The notes beneath the pieces were generated by a model. That model had not been told where the DNA came from. It was given only the letters and a program-made list of their open reading frames with translations, and searched no databases. A stretch of DNA of 64,000 nt. Origin: Treponema sp. Lineage in GTDB: Bacteria; Spirochaetota; Spirochaetia; Treponematales; Treponemataceae. The translations under genes and the position numbers were made by a program. The stretch covers positions 1 through 64,000 of the forward strand of contig JAILKS010000034.1 in assembly GCA_024693715.1 (NCBI GenBank), written 5' to 3'. This document shows, in pieces, positions 54,122 to 62,326 of this stretch (positions are counted from its first letter, which is position 1; each line of letters opens with the position of its first letter).

Positions 54122-55072
54122 ATGGAAAACTCAAACCTGGAAGTTTTGAATAATGAACGATTAACTACTAAAAAAGATATAAAAATCCTTCAGAAAAAAT
54201 ATAAGCTTTCTTCAAAATATGCCAAATTATTGTGGTCTATCTGTAAAAAAAATCAGGTTCCTGAAATTACAAATCATATAAAAGATTTCAAATGGATTCA
54301 GGTCATATTTAAGAATGCATACAATTATTTGAAGGAAACAAATGCAAATGATGAGCAGATAAATGATTTTTACAAGCTCCTTTACAAAATGGAGCAGATT
54401 TCTACTGAATCACGAAAAATTCCTTCAACAAGAGCAATCCCTCTTTCTACGATTCTTTTTTATATCACCGCAGAATTCGAGCAGTATCCTCTTTTTGTAA
54501 TTGAAAATAAAGAAAATTATTACTGCCTTGAATTACCTGATTTTATTTATAAAACAAGTGTACGTCCCCAGCCTCTTTCAAGACTCAGATTGATGATGAA
54601 AACAAAGGATGGTGTAAGCTATTTCTTCATTTCACGCTTATTGAGATATGAAATTGTTCCTGGTGAAGATATAAAAATGGTGTTATCTCACACACAAAAG
54701 CTCGACGTTCAGATGCAGCGTCATTATCATCGTGAAACTTTTGATGCATTTTGTTCTTTCTCTCCTGTTCATGTTACCGCTTCAAACAAAAATGACAACA
54801 CTACTTTTACAATTTCAGATAAAGAATATGACGGCCGCATAACGAATATTTCTGGAGGAGGAGCCTGTATAAAAACAATGCTTCCTATACGTGAAGGTCA
54901 ATATATGGCACTTCATTTACGCGAGCTTAAAATCAACGAACCGATTATAGGAATCATCAAACGTACAAGAAAGCTTACTGACGGAAGTTTTGCCCTTCAT
55001 GTTCAGTTTATAAGTTTCTCTCTTCATTCACAAAATGCAATTTTAGGATACGTATATAAATACGAACTTTAA
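54122..55072 (+). CDS. PilZ-domain protein (c-di-GMP effector candidate)
   Basis: The 316-aa protein has a helical N-terminal region and a C-terminal PilZ domain. Arg200-x3-Arg204 in QRHYHRETF and an NxSxxG motif in DGRITNISGGGACIKT (near 243) are the two c-di-GMP-binding signatures, and both are intact. Located in the flaB-fliD cluster, it is likely a motility regulator that senses c-di-GMP. AGGAGAGATAA precedes the ATG. The N-terminal part resembles no domain I can name. Confidence 0.82.
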   Translation: MENSNLEVLNNERLTTKKDIKILQKKYKLSSKYAKLLWSICKKNQVPEITNHIKDFKWIQVIFKNAYNYLKETNANDEQINDFYKLLYKMEQISTESRKIPSTRAIPLSTILFYITAEFEQYPLFVIENKENYYCLELPDFIYKTSVRPQPLSRLRLMMKTKDGVSYFFISRLLRYEIVPGEDIKMVLSHTQKLDVQMQRHYHRETFDAFCSFSPVHVTASNKNDNTTFTISDKEYDGRITNISGGGACIKTMLPIREGQYMALHLRELKINEPIIGIIKRTRKLTDGSFALHVQFISFSLHSQNAILGYVYKYEL

Positions 55073-55078
55073 GCAGAC

Positions 55079-55107
55079 TTGAAAACACACAGATTTTAAG
55101 GTATTCT
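55079..55107 (+). promoter_or_regulatory. Promoter before the 87-aa gene and tsaE-tsaB
   Basis: TTGAAA (55079-55084), 17 bp, TATTCT (55102-55107). The next ATG (55117) is only 9 nt past the -10, so the leader would be almost absent, with AGGATA as a possible weak RBS. Confidence 0.5.
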
Positions 55108-55116
55108 AATAGGATA

Positions 55117-55380
55117 ATGAGAGTCTTAGAGATAAAGGATTTACAGCGTTCGGACAGTCAGATATTCTACATCAGACGTTATTCGGGCATTGCAGAAATT
55201 GAACTTCCAAAATCAGTTGAAGATGCTCCAGTCAGTTTCTCCATTGAAATGGATTGTCTTGGCAACAGGTCTGTATGTCTTGATATTCAAAAACAGGTTG
55301 ATTATCCGCTGCTCCCGTTAAAAAAGACAATCATAGAATTTATTCTGGCAGAAGACCGGGAAGGCAGGCTGCCTTGCTGA
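55117..55380 (+). CDS. Small protein of unknown function upstream of tsaE
   Basis: The 87-aa product (MRVLEIKDLQRSDSQIFYIRR...) is a mixed alpha/beta sequence ending in EDREGRLPC. Its stop overlaps the TTG start of tsaE by 7 bp, so it is translated just before TsaE and may be part of that operon. No motif, signal peptide or membrane segment was recognised. Function unknown. Confidence 0.6.
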   Translation: MRVLEIKDLQRSDSQIFYIRRYSGIAEIELPKSVEDAPVSFSIEMDCLGNRSVCLDIQKQVDYPLLPLKKTIIEFILAEDREGRLPC

Positions 55381-55808
55381 CATTTACAACAAAATCTGCA
55401 GAAGAAACAATCGAACTTGGCCGTAAAATCGGGAGTCGTCTCAAAAAAGGAGACATTATCGCAATGCAGGGTACTCTCGCGGCAGGAAAAACAACAATCA
55501 CAAAGGGAATTGCACAGGCTCTTGATATAAATGAAACAATAACAAGTCCGACCTTCTGTTTAATCAGCGAATATTCCGGAAAAATGCCTCTTTATCACAT
55601 GGATGTTTACAGACTCGAAGGAACTGAAGATTTCATTAATCTTGGAACAGATGATATGCTTTACGGAGACGGAGTGACAGTCATTGAATGGAGTGAAAAA
55701 ATCATGGATGAACTTCCTGAAAATACAATAATCCTTCGCATAACTCCCAAGGATGACGGCTCACGGTTAATTGAAATCGATAACTGGCAGAATGGACCTG
55801 TTGAATAA
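55374..55808 (+). CDS. tsaE: tRNA t6A biosynthesis ATPase TsaE
   Basis: TsaE is an ATPase that supports threonylcarbamoyl transfer to A37 of tRNA with TsaB and TsaD. The 144-aa protein has Walker A GTLAAGKTTITKG, SPTFCLISEY, the YHMDVYRLEG block and VIEWSEK. The start is TTG at 55374, after AAGGCAGG. The next gene, tsaB, starts 11 bp later, the normal pair. Confidence 0.92.
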   Translation: MLTFTTKSAEETIELGRKIGSRLKKGDIIAMQGTLAAGKTTITKGIAQALDINETITSPTFCLISEYSGKMPLYHMDVYRLEGTEDFINLGTDDMLYGDGVTVIEWSEKIMDELPENTIILRITPKDDGSRLIEIDNWQNGPVE

Positions 55809-55819
55809 AGGAAAAATAA

Positions 55820-56506
55820 ATGAAAGCATTATGTATAGATGGCGCTACAAGCCGTATGACAATTGCCGCAAAAAATGACGATAAAATTTTTACTTCGATT
55901 TATGATATCGGAATGAAACAGTCAGAATCTATCGTACCGGCGATTGAAGAAGTCTTACAAAAGGTTGAACTTGATCCTGATGCCTTAGATTATTCTGCAA
56001 TGTCAATCGGTCCTGGAAGCTTTACCGGACTTCGTCTTGCAATTTCCGCACTAAAAGCCTTCGAGCTTGCATTTGATTCTCCGGTTTATGGAATATCAAC
56101 TCTTGAAATGTATGCTTTTCCATTCTTGAAATTCAATCTGCCAGTTTTAAGTGCCATCGATGCAAATAAAGGCAGATTTTACGCACGAATAGTTGACGGT
56201 GAAAAGATGATATTGCAGGACGGTGACTGGGAAACAGAAACAATAATTCAAAGTGTTAGAAAAATCAAATCAATTATACTTGCAGGACCCGACTGCGAAA
56301 AGCTTGAAAAAATAATCAAAAATCAGAATAAAAAAATCAATATATATTATTCAGCTGTTCAGCCTGTAACGACAGATCCACTTTTTGCCCTTGCAGAAAA
56401 AAAAATAACCGCCAGAATCCCACCTTTAAAGGATTTTGACGGTCCTGTATATCTTCGTGCAAGTGAAGCAGAAATAAAGCTGAACGCTACTTCTTCAAAA
56501 GCTTAG
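55820..56506 (+). CDS. tsaB: tRNA t6A biosynthesis protein TsaB
   Basis: TsaB is the inactive ASKHA partner of TsaD. The 228-aa protein has the N-terminal [13 protein letters not shown] phosphate loop, [21 protein letters not shown], and [13 protein letters not shown], all conserved in TsaB. AAAGGAAAAATAA precedes the ATG. It overlaps the csrA stop by 20 bp on the opposite strand. Confidence 0.92.
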   Translation: MKALCIDGATSRMTIAAKNDDKIFTSIYDIGMKQSESIVPAIEEVLQKVELDPDALDYSAMSIGPGSFTGLRLAISALKAFELAFDSPVYGISTLEMYAFPFLKFNLPVLSAIDANKGRFYARIVDGEKMILQDGDWETETIIQSVRKIKSIILAGPDCEKLEKIIKNQNKKINIYYSAVQPVTTDPLFALAEKKITARIPPLKDFDGPVYLRASEAEIKLNATSSKA

Positions 56507-56735
56507 ACAACGCACTTACTGCATCACGCGTAATTGCATTATCCTTTTCTTCAGGAACAACTGCAGCCTTGTTTTCATTCTGAATTGCTTCGTACACTTC
56601 CTGTCTGAAAACCTTGATTGTTTTAGGTGCTTCTACACCAATCTTTACCTGATCACCATGAACATCAATAAGAGTAATGACAATATCTTCGCCGATTCTT
56701 ATTTTCTCATCGATTTTTCTTGAAAGAATAAGCAT
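56487..56735 (-). CDS. csrA: Carbon storage regulator CsrA
   Basis: CsrA binds GGA hairpins in mRNA leaders and blocks translation; flagellin is a main target in CsrA-FliW systems. The 82-aa protein has the full CsrA fold: [43 protein letters not shown]. The C-terminal tail (about 60-82) is longer than the 61-aa E. coli protein. AAAGGAGAT precedes the ATG. The fliW stop and csrA start overlap by 1 bp. Confidence 0.96.
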   Translation of the reverse strand: MLILSRKIDEKIRIGEDIVITLIDVHGDQVKIGVEAPKTIKVFRQEVYEAIQNENKAAVVPEEKDNAITRDAVSALSKLLKK

Positions 56736-57178
56736 TATGCATCTCCTTTCGAATTTAAAGCTTCGATGATATTTACTTTAGTAGTCCATCGGTTATCATT
56801 CAAGATTACCTGCATGCACTTTTTATTCTCCTTATTGATTACAAGAGGTCCCATGAAATTAGCGGTAATAGGAGAACCATCCTTAGGAACTGTAACAATT
56901 GTCATAATGATAATGTCTTCTGGTTTTTTAATGTCAATTTTTGAAAGAAGTTCGTCATCAATATCAGTTTCGTAATCATGACAGATTAAAAATGGATCTA
57001 CAATGAGAAAAGCAAGATTTTTTTCTTCAGTCGATTGAAGCCACAAAAAAGGCTCATACTCTGAATCAACGAGTGCAAATTTTGTATAGTCTTCGAAACC
57101 AAACAATCCTTCTGGAATTTCAAGCAGCTGATCTTCTGAAATTTCAATTTTTCCGCGAGCTTTTGTAACAAGTTCCAT
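56735..57178 (-). CDS. fliW: Flagellar assembly factor FliW (CsrA antagonist)
   Basis: FliW binds flagellin and CsrA alternately, releasing flagellin mRNA from repression when flagellin is exported. The 147-aa protein shows the family pattern [58 protein letters not shown] and [11 protein letters not shown]. It is between flgL and csrA, the common gene order, and 1 bp overlaps csrA. Confidence 0.95.
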   Translation of the reverse strand: MELVTKARGKIEISEDQLLEIPEGLFGFEDYTKFALVDSEYEPFLWLQSTEEKNLAFLIVDPFLICHDYETDIDDELLSKIDIKKPEDIIIMTIVTVPKDGSPITANFMGPLVINKENKKCMQVILNDNRWTTKVNIIEALNSKGDA

Positions 57179-57187
57179 CTTTTACCC

Positions 57188-58432
57188 CTAGCGCATATAG
57201 TTGAGCAAAGTACTGCTGTACATTTTTCCGGCCTGACTTAAAGTTGCCTGATTTGTATAGTCAAGCATTTTAAGATCTGTTATTGCTTTTGTATAATCAA
57301 TATCACCTTCTCTGGAAACAAGCTGTGTTACATCAACAATCTGTTTAGAACTTCGCATTACATTCTGCTGGGCCCTTTCATATTCAGAACCTGATTTAGC
57401 AAGTCTTGTTGTAAGCGCATTTATTCCCTGATCCAAAGAACCAAGTACACGACCGCCGACAGCCTCCTGATCTCCGCTTAACAAGGCATTTCTGAATGCA
57501 ATTACTGCATCAAACATAGAACCGCCTGCAACATGAACTCCATCCTGATAGTTATACGGAGGGAACTGACTTTTATCTTTAATGATTCCAAGATCCTCTA
57601 AAGCAGTACCATTTACATCCTGAATCCAAAGCTGTCGTGCATCAGTTGTAGAAAGATTAAGCGCATTTCTTACTGGATCTATACTTGCCTTTACTGCCGC
57701 AGCACTATTATTAATTTTTGAAATTAAAGCATAAACATTATCACCGCGGGAAATCTGAATCTCAACACCGTCAATACTTATAGAACAGTCTTCGTTTGCC
57801 TGCCACTGAGAAGCATCTCTTGCTCCAAACAACTGCTGATTTTCTGCCCAGAAAGTTTTATTTCCCGCATTATCATTGATAAGATATTTATGTTCATCAA
57901 TTTCGACATTATTTACATCAATATTTCCACGATATCTGACATTCTGAATAAGAGGAACTGCAGAACCTGCAACATTTCCCATATCAATATCAAAGGCAGT
58001 AGTTTTTGTATTTGTACCTGCAAAAAGAGAATTACCGTCAGCGCTGATTGCATTAGCATTCTGAATAAGCTGTTTTAAAAGCTCGTCTACCTCGCCTGCC
58101 ATATTCTTTAAATCATCCTGATTATAAATACCATTTGCACCTTCAACAGCAAGCTCACGGATTCTCTGCATTATATCTAAAGAATCTGACATATAACCTT
58201 CACGTAATGCAAAATTATCTGAAAGAGTCTGTGCATTTTTTTCAAAGGTTTTTACTCTATTAAGATAAGATTCATAGCGTACAAGATGACCTGCCGCAAT
58301 AGGATCATCACGAAGCTGCTGTATTTTCTGCTGTGACGAAATCTGATTATTAACCTTATTTAATCTGGATTCCTGCAATCTTAAATTTGCCTGAGTATCC
58401 ATGTTATTTAATTGACTGCTTATTCTACGCAT
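57188..58432 (-). CDS. flgL: Hook-filament junction protein FlgL (HAP3)
   Basis: FlgL joins the hook, through FlgK, to the filament. The 414-aa protein has flagellin-like ends: N-terminal MRRISSQLNNMDTQANL with NQISSQQKIQQLRDDP, and a C-terminal YTKAITDLKMLDYTNQATLSQ. The middle is variable. AAAGGAGGT precedes the ATG. FliW starts 9 bp after its stop; flgK is upstream. Confidence 0.93.
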   Translation of the reverse strand: MRRISSQLNNMDTQANLRLQESRLNKVNNQISSQQKIQQLRDDPIAAGHLVRYESYLNRVKTFEKNAQTLSDNFALREGYMSDSLDIMQRIRELAVEGANGIYNQDDLKNMAGEVDELLKQLIQNANAISADGNSLFAGTNTKTTAFDIDMGNVAGSAVPLIQNVRYRGNIDVNNVEIDEHKYLINDNAGNKTFWAENQQLFGARDASQWQANEDCSISIDGVEIQISRGDNVYALISKINNSAAAVKASIDPVRNALNLSTTDARQLWIQDVNGTALEDLGIIKDKSQFPPYNYQDGVHVAGGSMFDAVIAFRNALLSGDQEAVGGRVLGSLDQGINALTTRLAKSGSEYERAQQNVMRSSKQIVDVTQLVSREGDIDYTKAITDLKMLDYTNQATLSQAGKMYSSTLLNYMR

Positions 58433-58455
58433 AATAATTACCTCCTTTTAAATTG

Positions 58456-60330
58456 TTATACGCCTAGTCTGTTGATTACCGTATCAATTAAAGAATCCCA
58501 TACAGTAATGAATTTTGCCGCTGCATTATATCCGTGCTGGAATTTCATTACATCAGCAAGTTCTTCATCTATGTTTACACCGCTAATCGATTCCCTTAAA
58601 TCTCTTAAATCACCCATAATGGCATTCTGACTCAAAAGATTTGTTTCTGCCTGCTCCCCTTTCAAGCCTACATTTGTTACTGCATCTGCAAAATAATCGT
58701 CAAAGGTTTTCATACCACCGACCATTATTTTTGTATTTCTTATTGAAGCAATTTCTACCGCAGCTCTTCCGTCACCAAGATTAACATTTCCTGATGCATC
58801 AAAATATGCCGCAGCAACACTCATTACATCATTTTTGATTGATTTATTTACTTCAATATATGCAGAAGGATTTATATAAGGACTTACCGCAAACTGTGCG
58901 TCTTCTACAAGAGCATTAACACTGTCTACCTGTGCAAAATCATAAGCATTTTCTGCACCGTTTCCTCTGAGAATTCCTGAATATCCGCTGAGGAAAAATC
59001 CTGAATCTTCAACATGGCGGATTACAAAATCCGGATTATCAAGACTCTTAGAAGTTGTTGCTTTAAGAACAAGATGATTATTTCTGTCAAGATAAGCCTT
59101 AACCTCACTTGCAGAATCATTTATTCTGTTTATGATTACTTCTACAGTATCTGTGTGATGATAAACAATTTCAACATTTCCATCTGTACCGCTTAAAGTA
59201 ATTGTTCCTTCAATACCAACCTGCTGCTGCATATCAAGGGCATTTGTACCTGTAAATCTGAAAACATAAGATGTATCAAGTTCACCATCACCGTCGCGGT
59301 CATAATTTCCGTTTACATTTTCAACAAAAGGATGTTCAACAAAAAAATCAAGTCCTGTAACTCTGTTAGCACCTACGGCATTTCTGTGAACATCATTTAC
59401 AAGATCAGAAAAGTTCATTGTAAGAGTATTAAGATTCTGAACTTCATTTCTTATATCTACATCACGTAACTCAATTAAAGCACCAAGCTTACCGCCTGAG
59501 AAAAATGCATCATCCTGTGTATCTTTCCATACAACCTTATTAAAGCCAGTATCATCAAAGCGAGGAACTAATTCATATTGGCGGGCAATGCTGCCCTGAA
59601 TAAAAACCTTTCCGTCAACATGAACCATAAATTCATCTGGATCACGCTGATCGGTAGTAATATTAATCAGCTTTGAAAGCTTATCAACAAGCAAATCTCT
59701 TCTGTCGAGCAAATCATTAGGATTATCGCCCATTCCCCGCACACGAACAATTTCACCATTTAAAGCGGCAATCTGATTAGCAAGATCATTAACCTGTTTT
59801 ACAGTAGCTTCAATATCACCGTTTATAATCTGAGTAATTCCATCAAGGCTTTCCCATCGCTGCTGAATGGAATCAGTTAATGTTTCTCCACGTGTTACAA
59901 CTGCCTGTCTTGCAGCCTGATTTTCAGGATTTACAGAAAGCTCCTGCCATGCTTCCCAGAATTTATCCATATTAGAACGAACTGATATATCGTATGGTTC
60001 GTTATAAATCTGTTCAAGCATAGTATAATAATTACTTCTTGTTTCCCAGTAAGTTTCAACATTAGCCTGGGCTACAATTCTTTTATCAAGAAGCTCATCA
60101 CGGATGCGGTTTATTGAAAAAGTATCTACACCCTGACCTATCTGTCCTGGTCTTTCCGGTCTTTCAAGATCCGGTTTATAAAGAGGATCAAATTCCTTTA
60201 TCTGTACGCGTTGTCGTGAATATCCTTCTGTATTTGCATTTGAAATATTATGACCTGCTGTTGTGATGGCATCTGTATGAGCCATTATACTTCTTTTTCC
60301 AAGTTCAATTCCAGAAAATGTAGATCCCAT
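58456..60330 (-). CDS. flgK: Hook-associated protein FlgK (HAP1)
   Basis: FlgK sits between hook and FlgL. The 624-aa protein shows SIMAHTDAITTAGHNISNANT and EGYSRQRV at the N-terminus, the YWETRSNYYTMLEQIYNEP block, and a C-terminal ADVMKFQHGYNAAAKFITVWD. AGGAGAAAATAAT precedes the ATG. Length is a little above E. coli FlgK (547 aa). Operon order flgN-flgK-flgL-fliW-csrA is intact. Confidence 0.94.
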   Translation of the reverse strand: MGSTFSGIELGKRSIMAHTDAITTAGHNISNANTEGYSRQRVQIKEFDPLYKPDLERPERPGQIGQGVDTFSINRIRDELLDKRIVAQANVETYWETRSNYYTMLEQIYNEPYDISVRSNMDKFWEAWQELSVNPENQAARQAVVTRGETLTDSIQQRWESLDGITQIINGDIEATVKQVNDLANQIAALNGEIVRVRGMGDNPNDLLDRRDLLVDKLSKLINITTDQRDPDEFMVHVDGKVFIQGSIARQYELVPRFDDTGFNKVVWKDTQDDAFFSGGKLGALIELRDVDIRNEVQNLNTLTMNFSDLVNDVHRNAVGANRVTGLDFFVEHPFVENVNGNYDRDGDGELDTSYVFRFTGTNALDMQQQVGIEGTITLSGTDGNVEIVYHHTDTVEVIINRINDSASEVKAYLDRNNHLVLKATTSKSLDNPDFVIRHVEDSGFFLSGYSGILRGNGAENAYDFAQVDSVNALVEDAQFAVSPYINPSAYIEVNKSIKNDVMSVAAAYFDASGNVNLGDGRAAVEIASIRNTKIMVGGMKTFDDYFADAVTNVGLKGEQAETNLLSQNAIMGDLRDLRESISGVNIDEELADVMKFQHGYNAAAKFITVWDSLIDTVINRLGV

Positions 60331-60354
60331 ATTATTTTCTCCTGACTGTTTCCA

Positions 60355-60801
60355 TTAAAAATCAAGACTGACAACAACGCTTTGCGGCTGTGGCTGAACA
60401 ATCTTACCCTTATTTGAATAAACTTTACTTCTTGATTGAGGAAGTGCGTTCTCGATAATACTTTGAATAAATTCTTTAGTAATATTTACATATTTATTCA
60501 AAACCTGATTTTCTACCTTACATTTAAATAGTTTTGAACGAAGCATTCCGATTTTTTCAAAATATGGCTGCAAATCACTTATTTTGATTGTTTCCTGAAT
60601 CAACTCACGTTCAGAATCGACCTGAACGAAATTTTCAGTGATTGCGTTTGCTTCATGAATAGTTCTTGTCAATTCTTCCCAGTCTTTATTATGAACAGCA
60701 GTTTTCATATCTGCCTGAATTGAAATCATCTGATTCAAAAGTTTTTCTTCTTCATTGAGAATCTCTTCAAAATCATTAAGATTAATGTTTCTTTCGTTCA
60801 T
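60355..60801 (-). CDS. flgN: Flagellar chaperone FlgN-like protein
   Basis: The 148-aa product is helical and starts the flagellar junction operon. FlgN is the type III export chaperone for FlgK and FlgL and is always helical, of about this length, and next to flgK. The sequence (LNDFEEILNEEEKLLNQM and EELTRTIHEANAITENFVQV) fits the FlgN pattern, but FlgN is poorly conserved, so position and size carry much of the call. AAGGAGAAAACT precedes the ATG. Confidence 0.82.
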   Translation of the reverse strand: MNERNINLNDFEEILNEEEKLLNQMISIQADMKTAVHNKDWEELTRTIHEANAITENFVQVDSERELIQETIKISDLQPYFEKIGMLRSKLFKCKVENQVLNKYVNITKEFIQSIIENALPQSRSKVYSNKGKIVQPQPQSVVVSLDF

Positions 60802-60845
60802 AGTTTTCTCCTTAATGTAAGAAAAAATTACAGATTTTCATTTAT

Positions 60846-60872
60846 TTATCGGATTCACAAAAATTTACTTTA
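60846..60872 (-). promoter_or_regulatory. Sigma-28 promoter of flgN-flgK-flgL-fliW-csrA
   Basis: On the minus strand TAAAGTAA (60872-60865), 11 bp, TCCGATAA (60853-60846) matches the FliA consensus at 14 of 16 positions with the canonical spacer. It is 45 bp upstream of the flgN ATG. Confidence 0.8.
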
Positions 60873-60926
60873 GAAAAAAACATCTTTATTTATAGTGAAA
60901 TTACTGGAATTAAACTGCAAAATTAA

Positions 60927-60955
60927 TTGACTAGGAAGGTTGTTTTTGTTATATT
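60927..60955 (+). promoter_or_regulatory. Promoter of tRNA-His and tRNA-Arg
   Basis: TTGACT (60927-60932), 17 bp, TATATT (60950-60955). tRNA-His begins 13 nt later. Confidence 0.7.
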
Positions 60956-60967
60956 ATTTGATATTAC

Positions 60968-61040
60968 GGTGCCTATAGTTCAGCGGTAGAGCGCCAGATT
61001 GTGGATCTGGTTGTCGTGGGTTCGATCCCCACTAGGCACC
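60968..61040 (+). tRNA. tRNA-His (GTG)
   Basis: Acceptor GTGCCTA/TAGGCAC, with G-1 at 60968 opposite C73 at 61040, the His identity pair. Anticodon stem CCAGA/TCTGG around TTGTGGA gives anticodon GTG. The T-loop is TTCGATC. A T-rich run follows, then tRNA-Arg. Confidence 0.95.
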
Positions 61041-61054
61041 CATTTTTTTTTAAC

Positions 61055-61128
61055 GCGCCTGTAGCTCATCTGGATAGAGCACCGGACTTCGAATCCGGTG
61101 GTAGGAGGTTCGAATCCTCTCAGACGCA
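61055..61128 (+). tRNA. tRNA-Arg (TCG)
   Basis: Anticodon stem CCGGA/TCCGG around CTTCGAA gives anticodon TCG, reading CGA. The acceptor is GCGCCTG/CAGACGC, in which position 4 (C) opposes 69 (A), a mismatch in an otherwise normal stem. The final 22 nt (61107-61128) are duplicated 125 bp downstream, so the gene looks like an integration target. Confidence 0.93.
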
Positions 61129-61253
61129 AAAAAGGATTCCACAACTAAAATCTGTTTAATGGGGACTCAGCGCCGTCCCCATTACCCCCTGCTTAGTGGT
61201 TGAACCCGCACTGCGGGTTCGGATTTTAGCTGGTTCGAATCCTCTCAGACGCA
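61107..61253. mobile_element. Att-like 22-bp direct repeat of the tRNA-Arg 3' end, enclosing a structured insert
   Basis: GGTTCGAATCCTCTCAGACG plus CA occurs at 61107-61128 (end of tRNA-Arg) and exactly again at 61232-61253, a 125-bp repeat unit. The 103-bp insert has three nested pairings: TAATGGGGAC/GTCCCCATTA (61157-61184, 8-nt loop); GAACCCGC/GCGGGTTC (61202-61220, 3-nt loop); and an outer stem CTAAAATCTG/CGGATTTTAG (61145-61154 with 61220-61229, one G-U), giving a three-way junction. The second copy is not part of a functional tRNA, since its 5' T-stem partner differs. This is the footprint expected of site-specific integration at a tRNA, with only a remnant or a very small non-autonomous element left. 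Confidence 0.65.
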
Positions 61254-61286
61254 TAAAGATAGTTTTATTTTTCTGGAGGATTTTTT

Positions 61287-61859
61287 ATGAAAAAGCTTAT
61301 TACATTTTTTTCTGCTCTTTTTGTTACAGTACTTTTTTTTACCGGATGTAAAGAGTCTATAGACATTCTGACTACAAAAGATGATATGAACCTTACCGAC
61401 GGTAACTGGAAATTTTCAGGAAAAATTAAATCTAAAAAACTAAAAACACATAAATTCAATTCAATAGAATATGATTATTCCATATATGAAAATAGCAGTT
61501 CCAGTATGTTACTCACTATTGAAGACGGAATTATTACAGACTCTTGTGTTACAATTGACAATTGTGAAACAGCTACTTTTGTGGAAGGCACACCGGATAA
61601 TGCAATAACTAATTTTATCAGCCATTATAAGGATTCTTACTGGACAAGAAACGGGTATACACTTACACATGAAACTCATTCAAAAGACTCTCATGACACT
61701 GACCTTACCAACTTGCCTGTAGAATATTATATTTCAGTGATAATAGAAGACAATTATATTATTTATACAAACAAAGATAAAACAAAATATAAGATATTAG
61801 CAAATAAAAAGGATGGTTATATTCTATACGATATGAACTATCTGATTGAAAAGAAATAA
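61287..61859 (+). CDS. Lipoprotein of unknown function between tRNA groups
   Basis: The 190-aa product has a signal peptide with a lipobox-like FTGC (Cys at 21) and GGAGGATTTTTT before the ATG. The mature domain (SGKIKSKKLKTHK, then beta-rich Ser/Thr/Asp sequence) has no recognised motif. It begins 34 bp after the att-like copy and is flanked by tRNAs, so it may have arrived with the integration event. Function unknown. Confidence 0.7.
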   Translation: MKKLITFFSALFVTVLFFTGCKESIDILTTKDDMNLTDGNWKFSGKIKSKKLKTHKFNSIEYDYSIYENSSSSMLLTIEDGIITDSCVTIDNCETATFVEGTPDNAITNFISHYKDSYWTRNGYTLTHETHSKDSHDTDLTNLPVEYYISVIIEDNYIIYTNKDKTKYKILANKKDGYILYDMNYLIEKK

Positions 61860-61869
61860 CATTATGCTT

Positions 61870-61924
61870 TATCAGAAGATAATTCATTTTATATCTTGAA
61901 ATGTTTTTATCTTTCTGATATAGT
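61870..61924 (+). promoter_or_regulatory. Hairpin containing the tRNA-Lys promoter
   Basis: TATCAGAAGATAA (61870-61882) pairs with TTATCTTTCTGATA (61907-61920) with one bulge, ending the lipoprotein transcript. The loop and right arm hold TTGAAA (61896-61901) and TATAGT (61919-61924), a promoter with 17-bp spacing for the tRNAs. The overlap of the two signals is unusual. Confidence 0.5.
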
Positions 61925-61952
61925 ATTTTTGTTAAAAACAATTTTTTAATTC

Positions 61953-62025
61953 GGGCCATTAGCTCAGCTGGTAGAGCAACAGACTCTTAATCTGTGGGTC
62001 GCAAGTTCGATCCTTGCATGGCTCA
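61953..62025 (+). tRNA. tRNA-Lys (CTT)
   Basis: Acceptor GGGCCAT/ATGGCTC (one G-U), anticodon stem CAGA/TCTG around CTCTTAA gives anticodon CTT, and the T-loop is TTCGATC. Discriminator A at 62025. Confidence 0.94.
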
Positions 62026-62066
62026 AAAGCTTAAAAGATGTTTTAAGTCTAAAGCACAATTTCTAA

Positions 62067-62146
62067 GCGAGAGTGGTGAAATTGGCATACACGCTAGACT
62101 TAGGATCTAGTGCTTCGGCGTGAGGGTTCAAGTCCCTCCTCTCGCA
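62067..62146 (+). tRNA. tRNA-Leu (TAG)
   Basis: Acceptor GCGAGAG/CTCTCGC, anticodon stem CTAGA/TCTAG around CTTAGGA gives anticodon TAG, reading CTA. The longer variable region (TGCTTCGGCG) is the class II feature of leucine tRNAs. T-loop TTCAAGT. Confidence 0.94.
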
Positions 62147-62179
62147 AAACACTTTTAAACTTTCAGAAATAATTTATCT

Positions 62180-62251
62180 GCGGGAATAGCACAGTGGTAG
62201 TGCGCCACCTTGCCAAGGTGGATGTCGTGGGTTCGATCCCCATTTCCCGCT
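62180..62251 (+). tRNA. tRNA-Gly (GCC)
   Basis: Acceptor GCGGGAA/TTCCCGC, anticodon stem CCACC/GGTGG around TTGCCAA gives anticodon GCC. Discriminator T at 62251. Last tRNA of the cluster; a terminator follows. Confidence 0.95.
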
Positions 62252-62258
62252 CTAAAGC

Positions 62259-62295
62259 AAGGCGATTTGGACATAATCTGAATCGCTTTTTTTTT
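62259..62295 (+). terminator. Terminator of the tRNA cluster
   Basis: AAGGCGATT (62259-62267) pairs with AATCGCTTT (62281-62289) with one G-U, followed by a T-run to 62295. Confidence 0.8.
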
Positions 62296-62326
62296 AATAA
62301 TTTTCTTTTTATCAGGTAGGAAATAA

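Noticed and set aside
61129..61231. Insert between tRNA-end copies as a CRISPR or ordinary tandem repeat
   Set aside because: Only two copies of a 22-bp sequence, one belonging to a tRNA, with a unique folded sequence between them.
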